Shown one piece after another: positions 24,280 through 36,170 of a stretch of 64,000 bases of DNA. The notes beneath the pieces are model-generated. The model was not told the origin of the DNA. It made no database searches and saw only the letters and a list, made by a program, of their open reading frames with translations. Both the position numbers and the translations under genes were made by a program. Within the stretch, counting starts at the first letter, position 1. Each line of letters opens with the position of its first letter. The stretch comes from Vitellaria paradoxa (lineage: Eukaryota > Streptophyta > Magnoliopsida > Ericales > Sapotaceae): contig CM034238.1 in the NCBI GenBank assembly GCA_019916065.1, positions 38,221,375 to 38,285,374 on the forward strand, in the 5' to 3' direction.

Positions 24280-25310
24280 TATAAACAGGTAGGATTATAC
24301 TCGGCACTAATCTAATGAATGACTGGGACCCACCATTCAATATAAGTAAGTTGGTATAATTCTAATCATAAATACAAAATAGTAATAAATGAACTAAATT
24401 TATTATCTTATAGTTAGTTCCGTTAGTTCAATGCATTACAAGTGGTAGACAAAAGAATTTTACTTTGCCCATTATACTCATTTTGCCCACACGCATTTAA
24501 TGCTAGCTAGAAAGTATTAAAAAATGAATGAAAGGCCTACATTTCAATTATATAATCATTTATTTATTAATTCCATCTTACTATAAATACAAGACTTAAC
24601 ATCAAAATTTGAGTACGCTCACTATTGTTAACTGTTTACTTCACTCTTTCTATTGCAACTTTCTTAAGCTTATTTTGACTTTGTCATCAAAAGGTTTTTG
24701 ATCAGGGATTCTTCTCGACCATTTCCTCTGACTTTTCTTATTTTACAGGCTTAAATTTAGCTTTTCAGTTAACGAGATGAGCAAGTCCGATAATATTTTT
24801 TATTATCGAACAACCATGATTGGAAGGATAGTGGCAAAATTGAAATAATTAATCCACTATGGTGCCTCTCCTAAAATGAATTCAGAGGAAGACAATGTGT
24901 ACTGCTATTGGAAGAATAGTAGCAAAATGGGAATAACTAGTAGTCTAATCCAATGATGGCCCCCCTCACAACATCAATTCAAAGGAAGACAATGTGTACT
25001 GCTAGAAATTAAGTTTGCAACAGGTGACTCTTCATTGATAAATGACAGAAAAACCCGCAGAAAAAGAATGACCGAAAAGTCGGAAAGTTGTTTGGTAGAA
25101 CGGCATTACCAACTTCGCCAAACTGAAATAACAAGCCAACGATCAAGGGAAACCATCAACCAAATCCCAGTGAGAAATATTAACTGCAAAAGGATAAAAG
25201 AGAAAGCCTTGAAACATTCTAAACAAGCAAAAGAAATGTTGAGGTGCCAAGAAACATCATTCAAGGGGGATAGCATATTTAACAAATGTGTTAATCACCT
25301 CTAGTTAGAT
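24280..25310 (+). repeat. LTR-retrotransposon-like remnant
   Basis: The stretch has CTATAAATACAAGAC (24,582), a likely TATA and leader. It continues with TACGCTCACTATTGTTAACTG and GACTTTGTCATCAAAAGG, resembling the 3' half of plant LTRs. A related block lies at 44,455-44,940, sharing 'cactattgtcaa' and 'tttgtcatcaaag'-type segments. Two diverged units of GAAGACAATGTGTACTGCTA occur at about 24,889 and 24,986. A downstream open frame (25,035-25,304, 89 codons, Lys/Arg-rich) could be a gag relic, but it shows no motif I recognise. No pol domain was seen. Confidence 0.4.
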
Positions 25311-26962
25311 TCTAATGAGAACCTGAAAAATTATGGATTCTATTACGAGCCCTTGAATTCGGGGCAAAGATAGCCATGATAGAGTAGGCAATTGTCCTCC
25401 CTCATTTAAAAGAAAAAAAATTAGTTATACATATTTTTTAATGTTGCCCTCATTAAAATTCTATTTTGACTCCACTATCCCAATTAATCTTTACTTGCCT
25501 CTACCCATAGCCCGCCTTGTCAGCTAACCATTAAGGCAAATGTCTTATGCCCCACAACTTTGATAAAGTCCCATGTCATGAATATAATGATAGGGAGAGG
25601 ATATTCGCAATCCTCCATTAGCTCGCCCACTCCACAATAGCTAAATGAAAAAAGAGTAATGTGGAGTGAAGAAAGCTAATAGAGGAGTGCATTTATCATT
25701 TCTCATGATAATATTTCATTACCTCCCCCACTCCACAATTGCCAAATGAAAAAAGAGTAATGTAAAGTGGAGGAAACTAATAAAGAAATGCAATTATCAT
25801 TTCTCATCCTTTATAGATATCATAACTTAAAAGCATCTAACTGCCTCTTACCTTCAGAATTTCAACACATTTATTTGAAAATTTCAACCAATATTTATTT
25901 GAGAATTTTAACAGACATTTATCATTAAAATCTTGAAAAACTTTTGATCTTTTCAATTTATCCAACTTCAATTTTTTTTAATCATTTATCATTTATTCAA
26001 CTTCATATCTTTTTATAAGATAGGTTTTATCATTTTTTTTAAATAGGCATTATCAATTTTTTCGATAGGCGTTATCAAATATGCCTCAAAATTTTTAAAA
26101 TTTGACCCTGGCCCACCCACTAACTTTTTCTATCTCCTTTGAATGGTGTAAACCCAAAAGAGACTTACCACATTTTGACATCATATAAACCACAACCAAC
26201 AGCAACTTTCTGAAGGAACCAGCAGTTAAAACGTTAAAAAAAGGGGGGTATGAAATAAAAAAGGAACCAGCACTTACGGATTATATTATAAAAAAATGAC
26301 ACATTTCATGTTCAACATCAGTTCCCTCCTAATTGAAAAACCTCCCAAACCCACTCCAAAGGGGGGATAGAGAGATTCTATGGAAACTTCACTTCAACAT
26401 AAAAAAATTCATACTTATCAAAAATATATATATACATATATATAAATTTTCACAAAATCTGGTAATCTGGATAACCTTTTAAATAGTGCCAGCAAAAACA
26501 GAAACTGAAACAACATTCATCCAAATTGAAAGGTTTTCAGATTCAAGGAAGAACCTCAATTTGTTTTGAAAACTCTAACAAGTCATAAATGTACAAAAGA
26601 CACAATATGATGTTAGTTAGTATAGCTTGCTTAATACCAATGCAGTTTCAGCAAGTAAAATTGATAACAGTACATAGTCATTCCCCTAATCCACAGACAC
26701 TGGTAGTCATACAGAGCAACATACCACAAAATATCATAGCCAACCTATCACAATGAAATTAGCTATTCAATATAAAGCAAACTTCCCAACTAGTAACATC
26801 GTAGATCAACCACATTCAATGAACTCATGCCGAAAAAAAAAATGAAAGTAATACGTTCCGTAGACCAACATATCAAAGACCATAATCAGGTAAAAAAGGA
26901 AAAAGAGTTGAGAGCTAGCCTCTTGGAGGAATAATCAAACACCTGATACCCACTGCGAGTTA
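25311..26962. other. Intergenic, no gene seen
   Basis: AT-rich sequence. A diverged pair of ~125-bp units containing 'gcccactccacaatagctaaatgaaaaaagagtaatg' type sequence occurs at about 25,624-25,690 and 25,728-25,795. A short TA/CA tract lies near 26,424-26,445. The last few hundred bases probably include the 3' untranslated region of the minus-strand LYRM9-like gene. Confidence 0.5.
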
Positions 26963-27354
26963 TCAACCGTAACATATCTCTTTCAGCTTCTCCACAGCCG
27001 CTTTATCCACAGAATACTGGAATCACGTTAAAAAAAAGAAAAGAAATTGTTTACATAGAGCAAAAGTGCAAATATATACATATACAAATCAATACCCATG
27101 CGTGTGTGTGTGAGAGAGAGAGAGAGAGAGGGGACCTTGTTGAGGACCCAGAGGGAATGATTGTAAGTCCGTTCGAAGAGTTCGCGGAGGGAATTGGAGT
27201 CGTTGGGATCAACGTTTCTGTGGTTGACGAAGTTCTCTCTGGCATACTTGGCGTAGTAAGGCCTTGTGTCCTTGGGTAGTCGCCTCACCAGCCTCAGCAC
27301 CGCCCCGTATGCTCTCAACGCCTTCTTCTTTCTCCTCCGAGCATCCTCCCCAAC
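26963..27354 (-). CDS. LYRM9: LYRM9-like LYR-motif mitochondrial protein, 5' end uncertain
   Basis: There are two exons on the minus strand. Exon 1 ends at 27,136 with AACAAG before a GT donor. A 119-base intron follows, holding a GT/GA microsatellite (~27,103-27,130). Exon 2 (27,016-26,963) encodes YSVDKAAVEKLKEICYG and a TGA stop. Exon 1 contains LRAYGAVLRLVRRLPKDTRP and YYAKYARENFV, and the join gives VLNK-YSV. This matches the LYRM9 pattern, with AYG where human LYRM9 has LYR. LYR proteins are small matrix factors that bind the acyl-carrier protein; the specific role of LYRM9 is not settled. The frame is open from 27,354 (after a TGA) but has no ATG. The codon before GEDARRRKKAL reads GTT, where ATG would be expected. 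Either the start was lost or an upstream exon supplies it. Without the start, ~89 codons are visible. Confidence 0.85.
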
Positions 27355-27662
27355 TCACTGCTTATGGTTAAAGCTCCCAAAATTTCACCTTCTCTTTGGC
27401 TCTAGATTCCCTGAATCTTGAAAATTTGGACATATTTGAATAAAGTTTTAAAATATTTTAATTTTCACTCAAAACATCAAGGCTTTGGTCTGGGCGTTGG
27501 ACCCTTTGGGCCTCTACCAAATTGAAGGAGGTGTTTTGGCAATGGGCTTATTGACTGGTTTAAAACTGGCGAGCATTACTAAGAACAGCCCATAATAGGT
27601 CCATTGGGTAGGGAGATTCCCGTCTCCAGTTGATCCATTATGGCTTGGGATGTTATGCAAAC
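27355..27662. other. Upstream region of the LYRM9-like gene
   Basis: No gene was recognised. On the minus strand this is the probable promoter and 5' leader. ATAAGCAG just upstream of the open frame (27,358-27,365) could serve as a splice acceptor for an upstream exon. No clear TATA box was identified. Confidence 0.4.
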
Positions 27663-27665
27663 TAA

Positions 27666-27903
27666 GGCTCCGTTTGGAGAAGAAAGTAGCTGGTTTATTT
27701 TTAACCAGCTACTGCAGCAACTAAAAATAAATAAGCTATTTTTGTGTTTGAAAAAAAAAAAAAGTGACTTTTTTTAGGTAGATTTTTAATTTTGGTTAAC
27801 TTGATATTTTTATCCTTGAAAGTTTAAAAGAAAATTAAAATATAAGAGGATAAATTTAGTCGACGACTGTAGTAACTATTAGCTCGCCTTCTCAAACGGA
27901 GCC
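27666..27903. mobile_element. PIF/Harbinger (Tourist-like) MITE, TSD TAA
   Basis: It starts GGCTCCGTTTGGAGAAG and ends CTTCTCAAACGGAGCC, which are good inverted ends. It is flanked on both sides by TAA (27,663-27,665 and 27,904-27,906), the 3-bp target duplication of PIF/Harbinger elements. It is 238 bp long with no coding capacity. Confidence 0.88.
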
Positions 27904-27906
27904 TAA

Positions 27907-29594
27907 ATACTTCGAGTTCAAGTTCAGTTTATGTTGGATTTGTTGAAAAGTTTATAAAAATAAATCAAATTTAAACATAATTTGTAACTTTAGTTAAATT
28001 TAAATTTAATTCGTTTAAAACTTGACTCGAAAATGTAAAAAATTAAACTTGAACTCGATTTTTAGTAGGATAAAGTTTTCATACCAAACATAAACAACTT
28101 ATAATTCGTTGACTTGATTCAACTAATTTGCAATTCTACTTACAACCATATTACATTGTGTGAAGTCTGTATAATGCCATTTTTTTTTTTTTTTTTGAAA
28201 TAAGATAAATTCATCTAGTTGTAAATTATTAATATATGCATTGAAAATGTATAGTTGCGACAGGATGCAATATGAGAGAATATTTTGAAAGCGTAGCCTA
28301 CTATGTCATCAGCTCAGTGTGGTAGGTGACATCCAATGCTATTGTGTCATATTTCAAATTATTAACACATTTAGTTAAATTTAAAATTTAAAAACTTGTC
28401 AATTTTTATTACATTATTAATAATAAGGCACATTTGATATAAAATTTAACATGATATTATTTACGTTTAGAGTGACAAAAAATGAAATAAAATAAAATAA
28501 ATTGTGAGTTTATAATTTGTGCAGCAAAAAAAAAAATAACTTTTAATTTTTTTTAATATTTTTTACAATTTTTCAGAAATTTTTTCTTTTACCTCAAACG
28601 GAGTCTTAAGTATTCCTCCACATAAGCTGATAAACTATTGTGCAATGCTGTTTATATATTCCTCGATGTGATAGAGCTATGCACCCAAAAAAAAAAAAAA
28701 CCAAAAAAAAAGGGGTGGAAGTGTACCAAATTTTGATTAATTATGGTGTGTTTTAAGTGATAAAAAATGAGATAAAGTGAGATAAGTTGTGAATTTATAA
28801 TAGGTACAGTGAGATAAAACTGAATAATTTTCAAAAATTTTTAAAATTTTTTAACCAATCAAATGCAGCCTATATGGCTAAATTAAAGTTAAAAAACTAG
28901 GCATGCACTTTGAGGCTTCAGATATGGTTAATCACAGAACCAGGGGCAATAAGCTCCCCCCGAAAAAAAAAGAAGATTTATTTTGAGATTACGAGGGAAA
29001 AGAAAAGTTACTGTAGGTTTTATCATTCTTATTTTATTTAAAAAAAAAAGTTCACCGAGATATCTCTTTATTAAAAGGAATATTATTGTTGTTACATTAT
29101 TTTGGCTCAAAAATAATAATAAAAAATATTTTAATTTGTAAATTTACGGAAGAATAATGTTATACAATCCAAAAAAATAAGACAAGAAAAATTGCTTAAA
29201 AATGATGATTTACATAAATGTATACCTAACATTTCAAATTTTAAGATCCACAAAATAAAATTTATTTACAAAATTATCACAGCTGTATTAATATAGTAAA
29301 ATCTTTTATATTTTTTTGATAAAATATTAATTTAATTGACATGGAGAAACAGAAAGAGAAAGAGAAAGAGAAAATGAGAGGGATTGAAAGGCATTTCCGT
29401 GGTCTTGGTGGAACTTCCGATCTCCTGGTCCACAATTAACTTGACCAAGGGGCCAGTGTTGTCCACTTAACTAATGGAAGACATGAACCTCAATTTTTAT
29501 GGTGACGAGCTTGTTGATTTGTGTGAACATGTAAATTAATATCCAATCGTTCGTGTTCATCAATATTCTGCAGCAAAACCAATTTATTTGCTGT

Positions 29595-29625
<31 letters not shown>

Positions 29626-32600
29626 GCTTCCTTTGAGGTCATGTTGGTTTACTAGATATAGTTACGGAATTGGAAATGTAATGTATCAATTTTTTATTAA
29701 ATTGGTTTTAGTTTTGTATTTGATTTACATTATATATTAAAACCCTAAACTAGAATTTATATCTCCAAAATGAGGACTAAGTAGTACTGTGGAAAGTGAG
29801 ATGACATATCTTCTACTCTCAAATTTGTGTCCTGCTAAAATTTAAATGTTTAAAATTATTTCATATTACAGGTGTTTTAGTTTATTAAAAACCACTGAAA
29901 ATTATGAAAATCTCTAAAAGTTATTCATTTTTAATTTCAGTGCAAGAATTACGAACTCCAAAATTATCTAATTTTGGTTGCGTTTTGAGTGATAAAAAAT
30001 GAAATAATTTGTGAGCTTATAATTTATGCAGTGAGATAAAAAGTAAATACTTTTAGAGATTTTTAGAATTTTTCAAAAATTTTCAACGGTTTTTAACAAA
30101 CCAAATGTATCCTTTATCTCATTTTATCTCACTTTTTATCAATCCAAATGCACTATATATCTCATACTAAATCACATCTTCTATTCCATTTTATAATTTC
30201 ATCAATCAAATACCAAAAAATTAATTATACAAAAAATTAATTTCATATTATATCCAATTATATATATTATTTCACAATATTACTTATCTTTCACCATTTA
30301 ATTTCTTTGATCAAACGTAACTTAAAAGAATAAAGGTTAAAAATATATAGGAATGCTAGCTGCTTTCAGACTGAATGTGGGACAAAAACGTCCCTAGAAG
30401 CTGAAAATTGACTCAAAAAACTCTTCCCCTACAAAACTTATCCATTTCATATAACAACAAAACTTATCCATTTCATATGACAACAATTCAAAGCCGTGGC
30501 ATATATACGCAGCATAGATGTCCATATTTTGGGGTATATAAAATACAAACAGAAAATACAAACATTTAGCTTAAGTGGTAATGCGTGTTCATTGTTCAAG
30601 GTACTCGCCCAAACTCAAATTCTTTTAACACTTCATTTGAAATAATAAATTTGATTTCATTTGATAAGAGTCTTCACTAATTATTATGTTTAAAATTAAA
30701 CTAAAATTTTATGAGTTAGATTTAATTTTATCTCATAACTTTGGAAGTTTTATATAATTTGAAATCCAATCTAAAATGTACAATAAAATTTAACGAGAAT
30801 TCATTGTTCACTTAAACTGTCTAAAAAAGTGGAGAAATTTATCTTCATATATTTTATTTATTCTATTTTTATTAACATGGTCAAATTTAATATTTTTTTA
30901 AATCAAAATCAATTCAATTTTTAAATTCAAAATATGTTTCAAACATAAAATTTTATTTATCAAATCAAATCAAATTAATTCTTTATTTTAAAATCAAATC
31001 AATTCTAAAATAAAAATGTTTCTAAACAGAATGTTACTTCTAATCTTTGTATATGGCAGCCGCATTTTAAAGCTAACAAATGATAAAAATGAATGCAGAA
31101 AGGAAAAAAAAAAAAAAAGGAAAGTAATATTATGCAATTAGAATTTATTTATAAAAAATAAAATAATATGTGGGATATTAATTGGGACCAATCATTTAGA
31201 AAAATATAATTTCTTGAAGTACATTTATATTACATAATTCCCAAATAAGATCAAAGTGATATATGCATGATAGACTTGCGTACCTATTAATTTCGAAAAA
31301 AAATTCGTTAATTTTTTTATTAGGCAATTATCATTGCCGTCACATTATTCTAATTCATATTCTTCTAAAAAAAAAAAAAAATTGATTAGAATAGCATTGC
31401 CTAAAAGAAAAGATGAAAAATTAACGGGCAAAGCAAAAAAAAAATTCACTTATACCATTTATATACGAAATGGAAAAATGGCTATTTATTCTACTACCAA
31501 AATATTCTAGAAAAATGTAATATTTTGAAGGATAGTTCCATGAATTATATCATTAAACTTACTTTTTACGCTACATTGTTCTCTAATTATATATATATAT
31601 ATATATTGCGTTAAGGCTTATTAATTATACAGTATAACTAGTATATTATTGATAGATACAAAGTCATAAATATTAGATAAGGAGGGTTAAAATGTTTAAA
31701 TGTATGAAAAGTATAATAGTTAATTAAATTTTAATAAAAAATAAATTATTTATATTTAAAATTTTTAAATATATATATATATATATAATATTTATAATAA
31801 TTTAGGCTCTAAACTAATGTCTGGAGATACTTATTAAAAATTAATAAATATACAACACAATAGTATCTCATATTTTGACGAGATTTTATATAAAAAATCT
31901 ATGTAATAAATAGGATAATTTTTGAAAATATCATCTCACAAACTATGTTCTAAAGACTGAGAGTGAGGTTTATTCTTCAATGAATGGCTGAAATATTTCA
32001 TAAAACTTTTATTTTTTTGTCCCACAATGCCAAAACATTGCAACTTTACCTTTTTTTTTTTACCTATAAAAGTATTAGAATTGTGTATATGATTTTAATA
32101 AATATAAAATGCTCAGAAGTTGTAAAAAGGGATTCACTTTCTTAGGTTCCTAAAAGAATTTATTTGCTCATGGGCTCCAAAAGGGGACCACTTACTTAAA
32201 AATTTAATGTAATTATTAAATTTATATATTTGAATTACATTAGTAATTAAATTAAAAATACAAATAAAAAATAGAGTTGAATAAAAAAACATAAATAATA
32301 ATAAGATTATTTCTCATATAACAACTTTTAATATTTTTAAAATTTAAAAGTATAAAAAAATATTAAATATTAATTAAGATCGATCGGGAGTAGTTTAATT
32401 TTAAATTTAAATTAGTCACATTGACTATATTTGTTTTATTTTATAAAGCATATATGATTAATAATAAATTTTTTTATTTGAGTTATTTTTATAAAATTAA
32501 TTAAAAATTTATTATCAAATCCAATGTGGAACTTTTATCTCATCATTCTACTTTTTCTTTTTTTTTTTTTTACTTTTATAAATATTTGAATAAAATTAGT

Positions 32601-33300
32601 TTGGGAGTGTATTTTTTTTAAATTCTAATTTTAAATTTAAATTGGTAAGATTGATTATATCTATATAATAAACACATTTCAAAAATGTTCATCTCCCAAA
32701 ATAAAATTCGAATACTGAGATTGAGTTTTATTATTCAAAACGATTGAGATCTTTTACAAATCAAAACTTTTCTCATCAAATTCTTATTCAATTTTTGAAT
32801 CATTTCACATTCGATAGATTATTAAGTTGAACTTAATGATAATATTTAAAGAGTTGTATTAAAAAATAGAGTCTAAAAAGTTGGATTGAGAAATAGAATT
32901 GTATTAAAAAAATAAAAATTTTATTTTAAATATTACAAATACGTGCATATTTAATTTTAACTACGAAGTGTCATAGTTACATATTATTAGATAGTATAAA
33001 ATATTATTAAATGACATATTTTTATTAGTTAATGAATGTTCCAGAGCACCCATTAAATAGTTCATAATATTTTTTATGGTAGAAAAACCCGGTCTCATAA
33101 TTTGGAAAATTTTCCATTCATTCACGTCTCTTTCATCCTCTCACTCTCACATTCGCACGCACATCTCTCTCTCACAGACACCGAAAGGAACAGTTTAAAT
33201 ATTAAACCTCAAATTCTTTGGTCGCTCTAAACCATTCAAATATGTCCTATTAAAATTTCAAACTAATACATATATAGATATAAATTAAGATCCAGTTGAG
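27907..33300. other. AT-rich intergenic region with MITE copies
   Basis: No gene was recognised in ~5.4 kb. Three copies of one ~130-bp repeat lie at about 28,460-28,605, 28,745-28,870 and 29,975-30,110. Each has a 'gtgataaaaaatga.ata..' start, a 'ttgtgagtttataatt' core and a 'tttttcaaaaattttt' tail. A TA microsatellite lies at 29,595-29,621, with smaller ones near 31,588 and 31,770. A 29-bp duplication (CAAAACTTATCCATTTCATA) occurs at 30,433 and 30,462. Short open frames here are not convincing. Confidence 0.6.
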
Positions 33301-33320
33301 AAATAAAGAATGAAAATGTT

Positions 33321-33474
33321 TAGTAATTAATACAAGCATACAAGTCTCTCCCATAACCACCCATTTCAGACCTGAGAACTCTACCTCTCGAATCAAAATT
33401 TCTAGTAATTAATGCAAGCATACAAGTCTCTCCCGCAACCACCCATTTCAGACCTCAGAACTCTACCTTTTACA
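33321..33474 (+). repeat. 82-bp tandem duplication upstream of the conserved gene
   Basis: TAGTAATTAATACAAGCATA starts at 33,321 and TAGTAATTAATGCAAGCATA at 33,403. The homology continues through CACCCATTTCAGACCT and AGAACTCTACCT with few changes. It lies 190-340 bases before the ATG, in the probable promoter or 5' leader. Confidence 0.93.
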
Positions 33475-33517
33475 TGGCTGAAACCATCTCCAAGTTGGCA
33501 AACTATCTATCATTCAT

Positions 33518-33519
<2 letters not shown>

Positions 33520-33572
<53 letters not shown>
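33520..33572 (+). repeat. (CT)n(TA)n microsatellite in probable 5' leader
   Basis: A CT run of about 35 bases is followed directly by a TA run of about 18 bases. CT-rich 5' leaders are common in plant genes. It extends the open frame upstream of the likely ATG but is not coding. Confidence 0.95.
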
Positions 33573-33660
33573 CACCAAACTTACTCACCTCCTCACACAT
33601 TCAAAACCCTCAAAACACCAACCAGAGTCTCTCAAAAACTACAGAACCACCAAACCAAAA

Positions 33661-35275
33661 ATGGATATTTGGTCATGGATATGTGACCTCCCTAGCCCCG
33701 AGGCGTGGGACGAGTCACGCTCCCCACTCGTCTTTCAACTCGCCAGTTCCCAACCGAGTCGGAGCAAGAGCTCTTCCTCTAGCCGCCACCACTCGATCCA
33801 ACTCAGAGCAGCGCGGACCTCCGAGTCCAACTCGGACGGCTGCGTGAGTTTCTCTCTCTGCTTTCTGGGGTTTCACTCCGATAATGCAGAGACGATCGTC
33901 TGGGTTTCTGACGCGTGTCTTCTAAACTCCGACAAGCCCTTCTTGCCTCTTGTCCTCCAGCTCCTCCGAGAAATCGTTTCCCGCTCGCCCGCCGCGCACG
34001 ATAGCACATGCCCTCGCTCTCAGCTCCAGGAGCTTAAACCCGACCCGGTGTCGTGGATCCTGGATTCCCACTCGCCGGAGTCCTTCTCGGGCTTCTTCAA
34101 TCTCATCTTCGTCACGCGTCTGTTTTGGCTGTGCCTCTTCGACGCGCCCTCTGAAGTCGGCTCGCTCTACTTCTACTCCTTACTGGCGCCAAACCTCGAA
34201 AATTTCACAACCAAACATGCTCCTATTCTGCGAACGTTTTTCGTCTCAGCTGGAGTTGACGTGGAACTGTGCTTCATGCGGACCATCGGGTACATGTTAG
34301 CAAAGTGGTTGATTTTAAGAGACGGTGGGCGTAGCATCACACTCTTTAACCTCATTGCCATCTGCTAATCCTGGGTTCTCTTATGCTGTTGAGTCTCATG
34401 GGTTGTGGGTTTTCAAAGGCTACGCGCCGATTTGGGGCATGAAGCGCACGCGCTTTCATGGCCAACAAAATCCGTCCAACATAGTGGAAGCCAAAGAGGC
34501 CGTTCTAAGGTACGCCTTGGCGCATCAGCAGCTTGAAGCCGTTGTTCAGTTGGAGTACAACGTTAAGTTCACCGAAAGACTCATCCTCGTAAATGCACGT
34601 GTTGATAACATACGCATCCACGTGGCGAAATTAGGGTTAAACAAAAACGGAGACGACGTCGACGACTACGCCGACGAGAGGCATTTCCCCTCGAGAATCC
34701 GGGTTTGGGTCGGGCCGGAAATCGGGGCAACGTACGTGGCCGGGCTGAGCCTGGGCCAGTCCACGATCAACGGGGAGAGAGAAGTGGAAACGCAGAGAAT
34801 TCTGAAGGGTAGTTTCGGAAAACTCAAAGTTCCGAACGTGAAAGCAATGGCGAGATCAGCAACGAGGACGAGGATGAAGAATTGGAGGTGGGACCAAGAC
34901 GCAGAATGGCAACGCGGCCGTATTCGATTGCGGTCTTGTGCGACAACGCCACCGGCGCCGAGGTTTACACGTGGAAGCCATCCATCGGCGGTGGCGGCGG
35001 CGGCGGTCAGCGATGAGAACAGCTTCCGGAAACGGTATGCGGGGCCGAATCGGCCATTCACGAAAACCGGGGGGTTGGTGTTCGCCGGAGACGAGTGCGG
35101 CGACGGTGTGGGGTGGCGGCTGAGCAGAGAGATGGAAGGGAGTGTGTTGAGGTGGCGAATGGGGTGTCAGGTTTGGGTGAGCTATTGGCCAAATACGGTG
35201 AGGAGTTCTTATTTCGACACGAGGTGTGTGGAGTGGTGCGACGAGGTAGATTTGCCTTTAATTGTTGGCAAGTAG
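33661..35275 (+). pseudogene. Conserved plant protein of unknown function, frameshifted
   Basis: The reading starts at AAAATGGAT (33,661) with MDIWSWICDLPSPEAWDES. I recognise this as a conserved, intronless plant family of ~530 residues with no assigned function. Conserved blocks include RSPAAHDSTCPRSQLQ, PVSWILDSHSPESFSGFFN, LAPNLENF, RYALAHQQLEAVVQLEY, FPSRIRVWVGPE, GGLVFAGDE and RCVEWCDEVDLPLI. The frame shifts at about 34,325, so LILRDGG is followed by a different frame giving GVASHSLTSLP. It then shifts by one extra base at ~34,907 (T), ~34,932 (G) and somewhere in the GGC run 34,985-35,010. Those three together restore the frame, and the stop is at 35,273-35,275. Codons outside these points look under selection. 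It is therefore either a very young pseudogene or a normal gene with base-call errors. The sequence is much GC-richer than its surroundings. Confidence 0.85.
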
Positions 35276-36170
35276 AGATGGGTAATGATACGTATAAATA
35301 TATATATATATAGTTTAATTTTGTAACAGTGTAATGCATATTTAATTAGTATTATATTAATACGTAAATAGATAATCAACTTTTATTTTTCATTGTGTCT
35401 TCTCTTCCATCCCATGTATGTTTCTTCACATCATCAATATCTCATAATTCCCCCCCCCCCCTTAAATTTTCTGGTACATTTTATTATTTGAATTCCCCCC
35501 CCCCCGGGTTTATCCTTTACTGTGTTTTGGCTATATCGAATGAATATCAGTTATTAATAATTATTTAAAATACAGAATATTTAGAGAATTTAAATGTATG
35601 AGTATAGGTTACAAAGAAAAGTACTATGGGTTAAAATTTTATTTTACTTTTTTTTGTTTAAGTAATTTTTTGGCATGCTAATAATATTTTTATTTAAAAG
35701 ATCTAAAAATTAGTTAAAAATAAGAAAATTCACATGCAAAAGTTTATGTGGTCTTTAAGTTCCAAACTTCTAATGAATTTTTCTTACAGTTTTCATCTAA
35801 ATAAAAATGCACGTGCCACGGTATAACCGACTCTTTAATTATTATGGTGACATTTAAAAATTTTTAATTATTTGTAAAGTTAATTTTATGAAAAATTCAA
35901 AAAATTAACTAAAATTGGAACCCAGGAACGTGGGGACAAAGCCATAAAACAATCACAATAAATCATACATTACACATTAATCAGAGTTGAAACGAATAAT
36001 AATGTTAGTATTCAAGATTTGAATACTCCAAAAATCTATCTTTTGCCACAAAAGGTTTACAAAACATCATACTTCAAAATTGGGCCCAAAACCAATATAT
36101 TAATTCATAATACAATTTCAAATATTTAAATGAATAAAAAATAAATCAAGATTAACTAATCTAACACACG
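35276..36170. other. 3' flank of the conserved gene
   Basis: No gene seen. It begins with a TATATA tract (35,299-35,312) and then two near-identical short segments, AATTC plus 11-12 C residues, at about 35,447-35,461 and 35,491-35,505. The rest is AT-rich. Confidence 0.6.

Noticed and set aside
25035..25304. 89-codon plus-strand frame
   Set aside because: Lys/Arg-rich with no recognised domain, and it follows LTR-like sequence. At most a gag relic.
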